Below the pieces are notes generated by a model. That model ran no database searches and was not told the origin of the DNA. It saw nothing but the letters and a program-made list of their open reading frames with translations. Positions 1-7,914 of a DNA stretch of 57,504 nucleotides are shown here, in pieces. The position numbers were made by a program, and so were the translations under genes. The DNA comes from Lutimaribacter pacificus. GTDB lineage: Bacteria; Pseudomonadota; Alphaproteobacteria; Rhodobacterales; Rhodobacteraceae. The stretch is taken from NCBI RefSeq assembly GCF_900142185.1, contig NZ_FQZZ01000015.1, forward strand, positions 1 through 57,504. Reading direction: 5' to 3'. Every line of letters starts with the position of its first letter. Position 1 is the stretch's first letter.

Positions 1-33
1 TGCGCAGCAGCCCCATGCAGAGGAGGTAGCGGC

Positions 34-312
34 ATGACCAAAACCGTTCTCATTGCCGGAAAATTTCAGAATGGGGCTGGACTGTCAGGATATGTGGCGG
101 AGTTGGGCGCTGCGTTCCTTTGTGCCGATCTCGGATTAACGCTCGAAGATCGCGAAGATCACGCCGCCTATATCGGTAGCTGGCTGAAAGTCCTGAAGGA
201 CGATAAGCGCGCGATCTTTACGGCTTCAGCGCACGCGCAGCGCGCAGCGGATTTCCTGCATGGCCTGCAGCCCTTGATCGACGAAGACGATGCGACAGAG
301 GTTGCCATATAG
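34..312 (+). CDS. ArdC-like antirestriction protein, C-terminal fragment
   Basis: The 92-residue product carries the end of the ArdC family: a VAELGAAFLCADLGL block, then AYIGSWLKVLKDDKRAIF and a closing AxxHAQRAADFLHGLQ helix. Full ArdC proteins run to about 300 residues, with an N-terminal ssDNA-binding domain and a zincin-like metallopeptidase; here only the last ~75 residues match from memory. The frame is open to the window edge, but the residues just upstream do not resemble ArdC. An AGGAGG motif at 20-25 sits 8 bases before the ATG, so the fragment may be expressed alone. I read it as a truncated or rearranged ardC. Known family members protect incoming plasmid DNA from host restriction, which fits the mobilisation genes nearby. 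The alternative is a real gene continuing from outside the window. Confidence 0.55.
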   Translation: MTKTVLIAGKFQNGAGLSGYVAELGAAFLCADLGLTLEDREDHAAYIGSWLKVLKDDKRAIFTASAHAQRAADFLHGLQPLIDEDDATEVAI

Positions 313-435
313 GCGGCCTTAGGAAGACATTGATTGCGTTCCGAATAATTTCGGGATGCTAAGGCACACATAAGCCAACTAACCAGGAAAATGTACTTGT
401 TGGTTGATTCCGCTTCAACAAATATGCGACGATCT

Positions 436-1701
436 TCAGCACTCATGCATAATCGCGCCAAGTATCTGGACTGCATCACCGAATGATGATCCGGTTATTC
501 CTCCTATTCCGATTTTTGATATGAGAAGATACCCATCGTATTGCTTGAGGCGAATCCAAAGGTCTTTACGATTTACTTCAGTCATGATCGTAATATTGTC
601 GGACAAAGGCGATCTTCTTGCTTGAACTCGTCGCGGGCCTTGGTCTTCCAAGAAGGAGTTGAAGGCTAGGCAGTATGAAATATAACCAAGATTGGCCCCG
701 ACATCGTCGATGCCAGCCCTTAGAAGGACTGGCTGCCGAAATAGTTCGATGGGCACATCTACAAGATCTCTGATTGGTAACCTTTCAATGCTTAATCCAG
801 AGGATAAGGCTTTGGTCTCCCACTCGATTGCTTTCTGGAGGTTAAAGCCATCACCGGCATCACTTAAGAAGCTTTGAGAAATCAGGTGCATGGATTCAGC
901 ATTTCCCATATCAGCTGCAATCGTTAAATGATTGAATGCTTCGTCATAAATTGATCTTGCCTCAACTTCATCGATATTAGAAATAAGCGAGGAGATAGTT
1001 AGAACGTGATACATCATCACGTGCGACTCGATGCATGCACCCCTCTCTTTTTCAAGAAATTTTTCAACAGAAAATTTGCCATCGGGGTCTTGAAAAGGCA
1101 AAGCTGCACGGAACAAATTGATCTCATCGATCAGCTTTGAATCACTACTCAGATCATACTGACAGTTTTGAATCGCTTGTCGGGAGACCTTCTCTGCCAT
1201 CGCAAGATCTGATGCGTTTGGGATGTCCAACTCAACGCTCCGCTGGAGGTATAGCGTGCCCAATGCGAAACTTGGCGTTGTGAAGTCCTTCTCCGCCGCT
1301 TTTCTGCACCACTTGATAATGTCTAAATCTGTATGCCGTTTGGACACCTCAACGCACAGATACCACGCCGCAATCTCATGGCCGTCCTGAAACGCCTGCA
1401 AGAATGCTCTGGCGCGTTCTGTCTTTGGCGCTGACTCATAGTCTTCAGGAACAACAGCGCTGTCATTTACCTTTGCAGATTCTTGCTGATCTCGTTTTTT
1501 GCCTACTCCAGGACTAGGTTGCTCCGAAGGTGGACTATTCCAATCGATATCATCGGAGTTTTTTTCCTCGGAAGGTAACTCGTCAATAAACTGCGCTACC
1601 GCACCAAAGAGATCAAATGCTTCTTCACTTGCATTGACTGGTGAATGATACGCAATAAGCGCCATAGAAAGAATCGCACCAAAACAGAATTTTTTATACA
1701 T
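436..1701 (-). CDS. Exported protein with Sel1/TPR-like helical repeats
   Basis: The 421-residue product starts with a signal peptide (MYKK, hydrophobic core, cut near NASEE). An acidic, proline-rich stretch follows (about 25-95), then a helical region with Sel1-like pairs: AWYLCVEVSKRHTDLDIIKWCRKAAEKDF near 115-140 and FNHLTIAADMGNAESMHLISQSF near 250-275. Sel1 repeats are protein-interaction scaffolds of secreted or periplasmic proteins; no catalytic motif is visible. GC is clearly lower than in neighbouring genes and there is a mostly AT-rich gap behind its start, so it looks like a late addition to the element. No operon partner is apparent. Its function is unknown; the Sel1 assignment is moderate. 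Confidence 0.7.
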   Translation of the reverse strand: MYKKFCFGAILSMALIAYHSPVNASEEAFDLFGAVAQFIDELPSEEKNSDDIDWNSPPSEQPSPGVGKKRDQQESAKVNDSAVVPEDYESAPKTERARAFLQAFQDGHEIAAWYLCVEVSKRHTDLDIIKWCRKAAEKDFTTPSFALGTLYLQRSVELDIPNASDLAMAEKVSRQAIQNCQYDLSSDSKLIDEINLFRAALPFQDPDGKFSVEKFLEKERGACIESHVMMYHVLTISSLISNIDEVEARSIYDEAFNHLTIAADMGNAESMHLISQSFLSDAGDGFNLQKAIEWETKALSSGLSIERLPIRDLVDVPIELFRQPVLLRAGIDDVGANLGYISYCLAFNSFLEDQGPRRVQARRSPLSDNITIMTEVNRKDLWIRLKQYDGYLLISKIGIGGITGSSFGDAVQILGAIMHEC

Positions 1702-1822
1702 GACTTTATGGATATTATTTAATTAGTATTAACGGACACAGAAGTCTCTCATTTTTCTCTAAATTTATAAACAAATTTTTGAAGCGCCGTCGGCGCCGCA
1801 GCACAGACGGCACATCTTGAAT

Positions 1823-2077
1823 CTAAAATGGAATCCCGTCAGTCCCGTCGAAACTGGGTCTAACCTCTTCTTGTGCGTCCTTTGGCTTTTGCGTTCGCGA
1901 CGCATCATCGATGAACACCAAATTCAGCCTACCGGCGATGTAGTCGAGCGTATCAGGGTGGCATCCTGCATCGGCGTTCTTGGTCATGTTCAGATATGTC
2001 TCGACATGAACCGTGAATGTAATATCGACGGTGCGGCTGCGCTCTTTCTTTCTGGCGCGGATACCTTCAACAACCAT
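1823..2077 (-). CDS. Small hypothetical protein of the mobile element
   Basis: I place the start at the ATG at 2077 because a strong Shine-Dalgarno (AGGAG, 9 bases upstream on the minus strand) sits there, inside a longer open frame starting at 2224. The product is 84 residues: a basic N-terminus (VEGIRARKKERSR), a beta-like segment TVDITFTVHVETYLNM, and an acidic tail ending GTDGIPF. It follows the 2103-2351 gene closely on the same strand, so the two are probably co-transcribed. I do not recognise the family and see no motif that gives a function. Confidence 0.55.
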   Translation of the reverse strand: MVVEGIRARKKERSRTVDITFTVHVETYLNMTKNADAGCHPDTLDYIAGRLNLVFIDDASRTQKPKDAQEEVRPSFDGTDGIPF

Positions 2078-2102
2078 GCCGTTTTCTCCTTTTATTGCAG
2101 GG

Positions 2103-2351
2103 TTAATCTTTCTTGCGGGGACGACCGCGACCGCGTTTCGTGGGCTCGATTGTAACATCCAGACCATGCGCCTTCGCCAGTTCCTTAATCTTGAAGATGG
2201 CCTCGCGCTTGCGGCTGTTCTCACGCTGGGTGAGCAGCGCTTGGGCCTTGCCGATCAGATCGTGCAAAGCATCGTCTGACGCCTGATCGAGCGCTTTGGT
2301 GTCGATCGGCTGTGGTGTCGGGTTCGGGGTGTGCTGTGTCTGTTCGTGCAT
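2103..2351 (-). CDS. Small basic protein with a GRGRPRKK tail, possibly DNA-binding
   Basis: The 82-residue protein has a proline/glutamine-rich N-terminus, a predicted helix (DDALHDLIGKAQALL) and a C-terminal section AKAHGLDVTIEP ending in GRGRPRKKD. An AT-hook-like GRGRPRK tail and the preceding helix recall small nucleoid-associated proteins of the H-NS/HvrA type, but the similarity is too weak to assign. The ATG at 2351 is preceded by AGGAG on the minus strand. It lies between the J-domain gene and the 1823 gene, all on the minus strand behind traG, so it may belong to the coupling-protein operon. Confidence 0.6.
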   Translation of the reverse strand: MHEQTQHTPNPTPQPIDTKALDQASDDALHDLIGKAQALLTQRENSRKREAIFKIKELAKAHGLDVTIEPTKRGRGRPRKKD

Positions 2352-2381
2352 GGTCTTGCTCCTTCTCGTTTCGGGCTGGGG

Positions 2382-2876
2382 TTAGGCCCAGCCCTGTTGT
2401 TGGCGGATCAGGTCGCGGGCGACGTTGAGCGCCTTGGCTAGCGCCGGATTGCCCCCGACATCCGGATGGGCGGTGACGATGGCCTGGCGATAGGCGCGGG
2501 AGAGTTCCGGCTTGGCGAAGCCTTCAGTCGGCAGGCCGAGCAAGGTGCAGGCGGACTCCCAGCTATCGATGACCGGCACGCTCTGTTCCTGGCGTACGCG
2601 CTCTTGCGCTTGCTGTTGCCAATGCGGCTGTCCTTCCCAGATCGCCACGCCGCGTGCGGCATGGCCGGTCATCTCGCGGATCGTCGCGATGGTGATAATT
2701 GTGGCTGCCGCTGCGCCGCGCAGGGTGAGCGCGGCGGCCGTGAGCAGAAGCGGCGGCAGCACAAACCGGACGAACAGCAGGGCTGCGCCGCCGAGTACGG
2801 CGAGGATGCCGATGACGGCGAAGATGATGCCCGCCCCGATCACCAAGGCGAAAAAGAGAACGATGATAAATTCCAT
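2382..2876 (-). CDS. Membrane-anchored J-domain (DnaJ-like) protein
   Basis: I start the gene at the ATG at 2876, which overlaps the traG stop as TGATG, not at the upstream end of the open frame. The 164-residue product begins MEFIIVLFFALVIGAG and has two or three hydrophobic segments (about 1-60). It then has a soluble part ending in a J-domain: YRQAIVTAHPDVGGNP contains the HPD tripeptide that J-proteins use to stimulate Hsp70 ATPase. Translational coupling to the T4SS coupling protein suggests it assists that complex at the inner membrane, perhaps recruiting DnaK to unfold or assemble the relaxase. The J-domain call is firm; the link to transfer is inference from position. Confidence 0.8.
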   Translation of the reverse strand: MEFIIVLFFALVIGAGIIFAVIGILAVLGGAALLFVRFVLPPLLLTAAALTLRGAAAATIITIATIREMTGHAARGVAIWEGQPHWQQQAQERVRQEQSVPVIDSWESACTLLGLPTEGFAKPELSRAYRQAIVTAHPDVGGNPALAKALNVARDLIRQQQGWA

Positions 2877-4492
2877 CAGAAAGTCCCCCAATATTGTGCG
2901 GCGAGGCCTGCAGCGCAGATCAGGTACAGCGCCTTGGCGATGGGATGCGGGGCCAGAAGCCAGATCAGCGCGTAGAAGAGCTGACCCTTGAGAACCTTGG
3001 CACTGGTGCCGAAGGTGAACGGGCTCTTCTTCTTCCGATACGGGTTGCGGTGAAACAGCCCACGCAGTTCCGGTCTGACCCAATAGGGCGTCTTTTTAAG
3101 CACCGCCGGGCGGTTCTTGCCTGTGAAGACAAGCTGGTCCTTGCTCGGGGCGTAGAGGATTTCATCGATATCCATCAGCGCGCGGCGCGCTTCGGACTCG
3201 GTGAGTTTACCCTCATGGTTCAAGCTTTGGGTTTTGACCGTCAGCTGACCGAGCAGCTTGGTGACATGCTCTGCCGTTTGCAGATCACCCACCCCGATGA
3301 ATTGTCGGAGGCCGCAATTCGCAAGGAATGTTTGCCAGCCCTTGCCATAGAGGTCTTCGACCTGGCCAAGGTTCTGAAAGATCGGCCAGAGCACGACATT
3401 GTATTTGCGCAGCGTGGCCAGCCAGTTCGGAAACCGTGTGACCTTGCCGAGGGCAGCCGCCTCATCGATGATGAACAGCACCTTCTCGCGCGCCGTCGGC
3501 AGGCGCTGCATCTCCTGGATGGCACAGCCGAGCGCAAGGCGCGGGATGGCCGCGTGGCTTTCATTGAATTCCAGCGGCAGGACCACGGCGATGATTGCGC
3601 CTTTAACGCGCTTGCCGTCCTTCGTCGTGCCTTTGAGCGCGGCAAAATCTACATCGCTGCGCTTCAGGTTTTCCTGCACGACCGGATCGCCCAGCCACGC
3701 CAAATCTTGCTGGATCGTGGACATGATCGCCGAGAATTCCTCAGACGCCTGTTCCTCACGCCGGTTCATGGCCGAGGCTATCTTGCCCACGAGGTCCTGA
3801 CAGTCAGGACGGTCCTGCATCTTTTGCAGCAGGTTTTCCCATTCATCGGGACCGGCATAGGCGAGATCGAACAGCGTGCCGAGATGGCGGTCTTGCTTCG
3901 GATAGTGGCGCGCCATAAACATGAGCGCTGCCTGCAGGAAGCTTTCAGCAGCGTCCTTGAAGAACTTGCTGTTGCCGGACTCATTGCCGCTGCGCGAGAT
4001 CAACTGTTCAGCGATCAGCTTCGCGCTGGATGCAAAGGTGCGTTCATTCGGGTCGAGCGTATCAACCGGATTAAACCCATGCGTCGGCAGCGCCCACGGC
4101 GCTTCGGTGAACATGCCGAACGGATTGATGACCATGACCTCATAGCCCTTCTTGCGCCAGGCCTTGATCGCGATGGCGGTGTTCTCGCCGCCCGGATCAT
4201 TGAGAAAGGCAAAGGGGGCAAGGAGTGCGTTCGGGACGATGGCGCAGGCGCCTTTGCCGCTGCCGGACTCGCCGCAGGTGAAGGCGTGTGTGTCCTGGTA
4301 GTAGACCGGCAGAAGACCGGTCCAGTCACCGACCAGGATGCCGCGCTTTTTGAACAGGCCTGCCTTCATGGCATCCCAGGGCTTGAGCCAGCTCGCACTC
4401 CCAAAGGTCGTGCGATCCTTGTTAAAGCGCCAGCTCAGAAGGCCGAGACCCAGAACGCCTGCGGCGGTATATGCGAGGAAGCTGCCAGCCAT
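2876..4492 (-). CDS. traG: TraG/VirD4-family type IV coupling protein
   Basis: The start is the ATG at 4492 (MAGSFLAYTAAG), with AAAGGG upstream; the open frame runs to 4588 but the extra part is not family-like. The 538-residue protein has an N-terminal membrane segment (about 3-22), a Walker A at 74-81 (GESGSGKG), a Walker B near 340 (VLFIIDEAAALG), and the conserved FLNDPGGE and LRQFIGVGD neighbourhoods of VirD4 ATPases. Coupling proteins bring the relaxase-DNA complex to a type IV secretion channel. It lacks the long cytoplasmic tail of some TraG proteins. A second hydrophobic region near the C-terminus (FYALIWLLAPHPIAKALYLI) is unusual for VirD4. No channel (virB) genes are in the window, so they lie to the left or on a helper element. 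Confidence 0.92.
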   Translation of the reverse strand: MAGSFLAYTAAGVLGLGLLSWRFNKDRTTFGSASWLKPWDAMKAGLFKKRGILVGDWTGLLPVYYQDTHAFTCGESGSGKGACAIVPNALLAPFAFLNDPGGENTAIAIKAWRKKGYEVMVINPFGMFTEAPWALPTHGFNPVDTLDPNERTFASSAKLIAEQLISRSGNESGNSKFFKDAAESFLQAALMFMARHYPKQDRHLGTLFDLAYAGPDEWENLLQKMQDRPDCQDLVGKIASAMNRREEQASEEFSAIMSTIQQDLAWLGDPVVQENLKRSDVDFAALKGTTKDGKRVKGAIIAVVLPLEFNESHAAIPRLALGCAIQEMQRLPTAREKVLFIIDEAAALGKVTRFPNWLATLRKYNVVLWPIFQNLGQVEDLYGKGWQTFLANCGLRQFIGVGDLQTAEHVTKLLGQLTVKTQSLNHEGKLTESEARRALMDIDEILYAPSKDQLVFTGKNRPAVLKKTPYWVRPELRGLFHRNPYRKKKSPFTFGTSAKVLKGQLFYALIWLLAPHPIAKALYLICAAGLAAQYWGTF

Positions 4493-4575
4493 TGTGCGAC
4501 CCTTTCGTTTCTCTGCTGGCTTCCTATTATGGGCACAGAATCGAAAAATGCGCGGACACAAGCTGGACACGGGGT

Positions 4576-5409
4576 ATGGCATACCCAACAGAGACCTATT
4601 CGGATGAAGAGCGTGAAAGGCTGCGCAAGGCGCTTGCCGATTATGCCGATGCGCTGCGGCTAAAGCCGCAGGGTGTTGCGCTGAAGATTATGCAAGAGAC
4701 CGGCTATGCCCTGGACGGCGATGCCGGGCGCAAGCGCGTGGCACGGTTTCTGGATGGTGAGCACCGCCAGACCGACGATTTCATAGGCGCAGTGGCGCGG
4801 TATCTTCGCAAGGTGCCACCGCCGCAGATCGAAGAGAGCGCGGCCACGCTCGCAGCGTTCTTCTCGCGCCCCTATTTGCGTAAGATTGATCTGAAACCAC
4901 TGGCCGGGCGTTACCATGCCTATGTCAGCTATGACCGGCGTGCCGAAGTTGACGAAGGGGAAGCACAGGTCACGACGCTATCTGCGTGGGAGTTCAAGCC
5001 GCAGCCGGTTGCGGAACTGACGGATAAGATCGCTTACGGCACTATCGAGCTAAGGCCGCTCGATAAGTATGATGCGCTTCTTGTCTCTGAAGCGATTTTT
5101 AACCTGTCAATTGATCCACAGGTCACGGCGTTTCCTAACCGCATGCCGGAGGCGGTAGATGCAGGTGTCTTTGTGCCGTTCGGTCATACTGAACGCGCGG
5201 TGCCGCGCTTCCTGATGGCGACCAAATCGGTCTTGGAATCGCGGCTCTATCGTCTCTACCAAGTCAACGATGACCCGCTGACTCTGCGCGGAGAGTTGAA
5301 TTTCAACGGCGGGATCGGACGCGTCTACACGCGCGATAGCGCCGATCCGTTGTTTCCGGATTACGAGATCGAGCTTGTGCGGGTCAAAACCGATAATGCC
5401 GATCAGTAG
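4576..5409 (+). CDS. Hypothetical protein divergent from traG
   Basis: The 277-residue product starts at ATG 4576 (MAYPTETYSDEERERLRKAL). Residues about 1-80 are helical and look like a helix-turn-helix or XRE-like module (KIMQETGYALDGDAGRKRVARFLDGE). The remaining ~190 residues are beta-rich (YHAYVSYDRRAEV, AYGTIELRPLDKYDALLVSE) without a motif I know. It is transcribed away from traG across an 83-bp gap, an arrangement common for a regulator of the neighbouring transfer operon. That role is inference. Its 3' end faces the convergent 5418-5780 gene. Confidence 0.65.
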   Translation: MAYPTETYSDEERERLRKALADYADALRLKPQGVALKIMQETGYALDGDAGRKRVARFLDGEHRQTDDFIGAVARYLRKVPPPQIEESAATLAAFFSRPYLRKIDLKPLAGRYHAYVSYDRRAEVDEGEAQVTTLSAWEFKPQPVAELTDKIAYGTIELRPLDKYDALLVSEAIFNLSIDPQVTAFPNRMPEAVDAGVFVPFGHTERAVPRFLMATKSVLESRLYRLYQVNDDPLTLRGELNFNGGIGRVYTRDSADPLFPDYEIELVRVKTDNADQ

Positions 5410-5417
5410 ATGGCATC

Positions 5418-5780
5418 TTACCGTTCCTTTGTAACAGCAGCTGGCGGTTTGCGTCGCACATAGACAACATCTTCCGTGCCATCGGCCGCCTTTAGAACTT
5501 TTACGTCATCAGCCAAGAACGCCTCCAAAAACGGATTGTGTCCACAGGTGATGGCGCCAGCCCAATTGCCAGCAAACTCCGCCGGGTTCGGATTTGTCCT
5601 TGGCTTGTTGTACCGCGCAATATCAAGCTGATCGTGCAGGCTTTGCTGCGACCCATACAAAAGCTCGACATAGTTTCGAACGGTTTCCGGAGATTTTCTT
5701 GCGCTCAGAATGGCGACGATTGGTTGCTTGACTGCCGCATGGTCGCCGATCCAATCCCATTTGATGATCCATGCTTTCAT
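5418..5780 (-). CDS. Hypothetical protein
   Basis: The 120-residue soluble product begins MKAWIIKWDWIGDHAAV and includes LSARKSPETVRNYVELLYGSQQSL, which hints at one long helix flanked by beta strands. Its end overlaps no neighbour and it faces the 4576-5409 gene tail to tail with 8 bases between stops. It may share a minus-strand unit with the 5863-6195 phosphatase upstream. I do not recognise a family. Confidence 0.55.
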   Translation of the reverse strand: MKAWIIKWDWIGDHAAVKQPIVAILSARKSPETVRNYVELLYGSQQSLHDQLDIARYNKPRTNPNPAEFAGNWAGAITCGHNPFLEAFLADDVKVLKAADGTEDVVYVRRKPPAAVTKER

Positions 5781-5862
5781 GACGGGATCATAGCAGACCA
5801 GACATGTGCCTGTCCGCCATCATAAAGACGGAGGCCGAGATCAATCCTGCCCGGCATCCCAT

Positions 5863-6195
5863 CTAATCATCGCTTTCGAGCAGCCGCAGCGTCACCCGAT
5901 CTTCCAGCAATTCCACAAGTTCCGGATCACCGCGCTCATACTCGTCAGGGATATGCAGCGTGACGATCATGTTGTCAGGCGGGCGCTGCTTGAATTTCTT
6001 CCGGATGCGTTCGCGGTGATGGGTTTCCATCGCAAATATCATGTCGGCAGAAGCGACCAGGTCCTTGGTCAACGGGCGCGGTGCTTCCGAGTCCGTACCA
6101 GCCGATATCGCTTCAATGCCCGGATAATCCCGAAAGACATCTTCAGCCGTCGGGCTCCTTAGCTTGTTGGCGGTGCAAACGAACAGGATACGCAT
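5863..6195 (-). CDS. Small protein tyrosine phosphatase-like protein (LMW-PTP fold, COG4551 type)
   Basis: The 110-residue protein begins MRILFVCTANKLRSPTAE, the P-loop of low-molecular-weight phosphatases: nucleophile C7 followed by five residues, R13 and S14 (C-X5-R-S). A downstream IPDEYERGDPELVE segment could supply the acid/base aspartate. It is shorter than the classic ~155-residue LMW-PTP and matches the compact ~110-residue COG4551 group. Family members hydrolyse phosphotyrosine or related phosphomonoesters; the substrate here is unknown. The element also carries a PP2C phosphatase at 12,673. Confidence 0.75.
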   Translation of the reverse strand: MRILFVCTANKLRSPTAEDVFRDYPGIEAISAGTDSEAPRPLTKDLVASADMIFAMETHHRERIRKKFKQRPPDNMIVTLHIPDEYERGDPELVELLEDRVTLRLLESDD

Positions 6196-6434
6196 GGCGG
6201 CAGTTTAGCAAGCCATGCGCGGTTGCGCAGTGCAAAATTCATCCTGCGGATTTTGAAAGGGCTCGGCCTATGGATGGTGCCATACCGCGCCTTCCGGCGT
6301 GTCCTGATCCCGCCATTTACATCAAGCGCGCCTGACTGTCGTGGTTTGGGTTTCGCGCGGCATCAGTCGTGCCCGTCTCCTGCCATTGGTAGCCGCCCGC
6401 ATCGCCAGACCGTGCTGGAAGCTGACGCATAACG

Positions 6435-6529
6435 CGGGGCTGATGGCCGCAACTTGCTTTGTCGGCTCCCCCGTCCGCCTTCGCCAAGGCTTCGGCGAGA
6501 CGGTCCCCCCAACAAAGCGTTGCAGCCGC
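6435..6529 (+). other. Highly structured non-coding element (long interrupted hairpin)
   Basis: The 405-bp gap between 6195 and 6601 has no convincing gene but holds a nested stem. Outer arms GGGGC (6436-6440) and GCCCC (about 6528) enclose GCAAC (6449-6453) with GTTGC (6519-6523), then GCTTTGT (6456-6462) with ACAAAGC (6512-6518). An inner hairpin pairs CCGTC (6471-6475) with GACGG (6499-6503) and CGCC (6476-6479) with GGCG (6494-6497). Spurious frames cross it on both strands. The fold is symmetric, so either strand could form it. It precedes the 6601-7724 gene run and could be a leader RNA or a single-stranded-DNA structure used during transfer. No family is recognised. Confidence 0.6.
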
Positions 6530-6600
6530 CCCGACGCATGCGCCGGTCGCATCCGCATCGGCTGGCATGGGGCTGGCCCAATTTACCAAGGAGACTTGAA

Positions 6601-6837
6601 ATGACGACTGAACACGAAACCAACGATCAAACCAAATCCGCAGGCACGCGCCCGAAATTCCGGGCATGGCTGGTGCAGGACACGCCGGATGGCGAAACGC
6701 ACTGGACCGAGCTTTCAGGCCTGTGGCCGACAAAATCCGGCACCGGCTTCAAGGGTGCGCTGCGCACGCCGCTGGCCGCTACCGAAGGCCGCCTGGTAAT
6801 CCTGCCCGCAACCTTCAAACCCGGCAAGGAGGGCTGA
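6601..6837 (+). CDS. Small hypothetical protein, first gene of an accessory run
   Basis: The 78-residue product starts at ATG 6601, behind AAGGAG (about 8 bases upstream), inside a longer open frame that covers the structured element. It contains PKFRAWLVQDTPDGETHWTE and a short basic C-terminus. A compact, beta-rich protein of this kind is common in alphaproteobacterial plasmid housekeeping clusters beside DUF2958 genes, which follows 4 bases after this stop. That statement is recollection; function unknown. Confidence 0.6.
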   Translation: MTTEHETNDQTKSAGTRPKFRAWLVQDTPDGETHWTELSGLWPTKSGTGFKGALRTPLAATEGRLVILPATFKPGKEG

Positions 6838-6841
6838 TCCG

Positions 6842-7201
6842 ATGAAACTCCTTCTTACCGAACATACCGAAAAGCTGATCGAGCAAGGCCGTGCGACAAG
6901 CGCGGCCCAGCTCGAAGGACAGGAGGAACCCGACCATATGCCGGTGGTCAAGCTCTTCACCCCGGATGCGAATTGCACCTGGTTGATATCAGAGCTCGAT
7001 CCCGACGACCCCGATCTCGCCTTCGGTCTATGCGACCTCGGCTTCGGCTGCCCCGAGCTTGGCAGCGTGCGCATCAGCGAGATCGAAGGACTGCGCGGCG
7101 CGTTCGGCTTGCCGCCGGAACGCGACCGGCACTTCCGCCCGCAGCGTAGCCTGTCGGCCTATGCCGATCTGGCTAGAGCGAACGGGAGGATTGTCGCATG
7201 A
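6842..7201 (+). CDS. DUF2958 family protein
   Basis: The 119-residue product has the family's recognisable core: VVKLFTPDANCTWLISELDPDDPDLAFGLCDLGFGCPELG followed by a SVRISEIEGL strand. DUF2958 proteins are small soluble proteins found almost only on conjugative plasmids and integrative elements; their biochemical role is unknown. The stop overlaps the next gene's ATG by 4 bp, so 6842-7724 is a translationally coupled set. Confidence 0.85.
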   Translation: MKLLLTEHTEKLIEQGRATSAAQLEGQEEPDHMPVVKLFTPDANCTWLISELDPDDPDLAFGLCDLGFGCPELGSVRISEIEGLRGAFGLPPERDRHFRPQRSLSAYADLARANGRIVA

Positions 7202-7428
7202 GATACGAGGTCCAAACATACACGCTTTGCGATGGCTGGTTGAACACCTGGCACATCGAGCACCATGACGGAACGGTCGAATACGAGACATTCGCAACCA
7301 GCGCCGAAGCGCAGGCGGCTTTGGATGAGTACCTGGACGATCTCTGGGACGAAATCACCGCCGGTCAAACGCACCCTGAAGCATTCGATACCGACCGATA
7401 CCGCGTTGCGAAGGTAGGTGCGCCATGA
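7198..7428 (+). CDS. Small hypothetical protein
   Basis: The 76-residue acidic product (MRYEVQTYTLCDGWLNTWHIE, then a helix rich in Ala, Asp and Glu) overlaps the DUF2958 gene by 4 bp at its start and the next gene by 4 bp at its end. The coupling is the best evidence that it is real. It has a compact beta-beta-beta-alpha look and no motif I can name. Confidence 0.65.
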   Translation: MRYEVQTYTLCDGWLNTWHIEHHDGTVEYETFATSAEAQAALDEYLDDLWDEITAGQTHPEAFDTDRYRVAKVGAP

Positions 7429-7724
7429 GCAGCACCTACCAAACTTTCCGCATCGAGTGGCAGGGCATCGGTATCGAAATCCGCTGGGCGCCGAACTGGA
7501 CGAACTCGTCCAAATACCCAGTCGCCCATCTCGAACTGATCAGTGACGGGCGGGTAAAACTGCCCGTCACCGAGACCGGCTACCGCTCGCACTTCACCAG
7601 CCGCGAGGCGGTCGAAGATCACGGCGATCCCGTTGCGTTCGCCATCGCCTGGCTCGATCACGAAGCGCAGAGCGAAGCGTGGCAACGCCACGTCGAGCAG
7701 AGCAAACAGCTCAGTCTTTTCTAA
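7425..7724 (+). CDS. Small hypothetical protein
   Basis: The 99-residue product (MSSTYQTFRIEWQGIGIEIR, then HLELISDGRVKLPVTETGYRSHF, ending KQLSLF) starts 4 bp inside the preceding gene. It is the last of the coupled set 6842-7724. It closes with a short hydrophobic tail of a kind seen in beta-clamp-binding peptides (Q-L-S-L-F resembles QL[S/D]LF). This could mean contact with the replisome clamp, but one short motif is weak evidence. Confidence 0.65.
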   Translation: MSSTYQTFRIEWQGIGIEIRWAPNWTNSSKYPVAHLELISDGRVKLPVTETGYRSHFTSREAVEDHGDPVAFAIAWLDHEAQSEAWQRHVEQSKQLSLF

Positions 7725-7914
7725 CCTGCGTGCGGCGCCCCGTCGGTTATCGGCCACGGGACGTCGATGACAGAGGCGCCGTGTCACGGTTCGGTCAGCA
7801 AGAGACAAATTTTGCACCCAAGTTTTATATGCTGCTTCAATGGCTTGGAGAATTAGTTTGCATAATTCATGTGCGGTCAGGTATTTTCATTCTTTTTTAT
7901 CAAGAGGATGAGTA

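Noticed and set aside
2894-4663. 589-residue plus-strand open frame opposite traG
   Set aside because: traG has full VirD4 motifs; the opposite frame has none.
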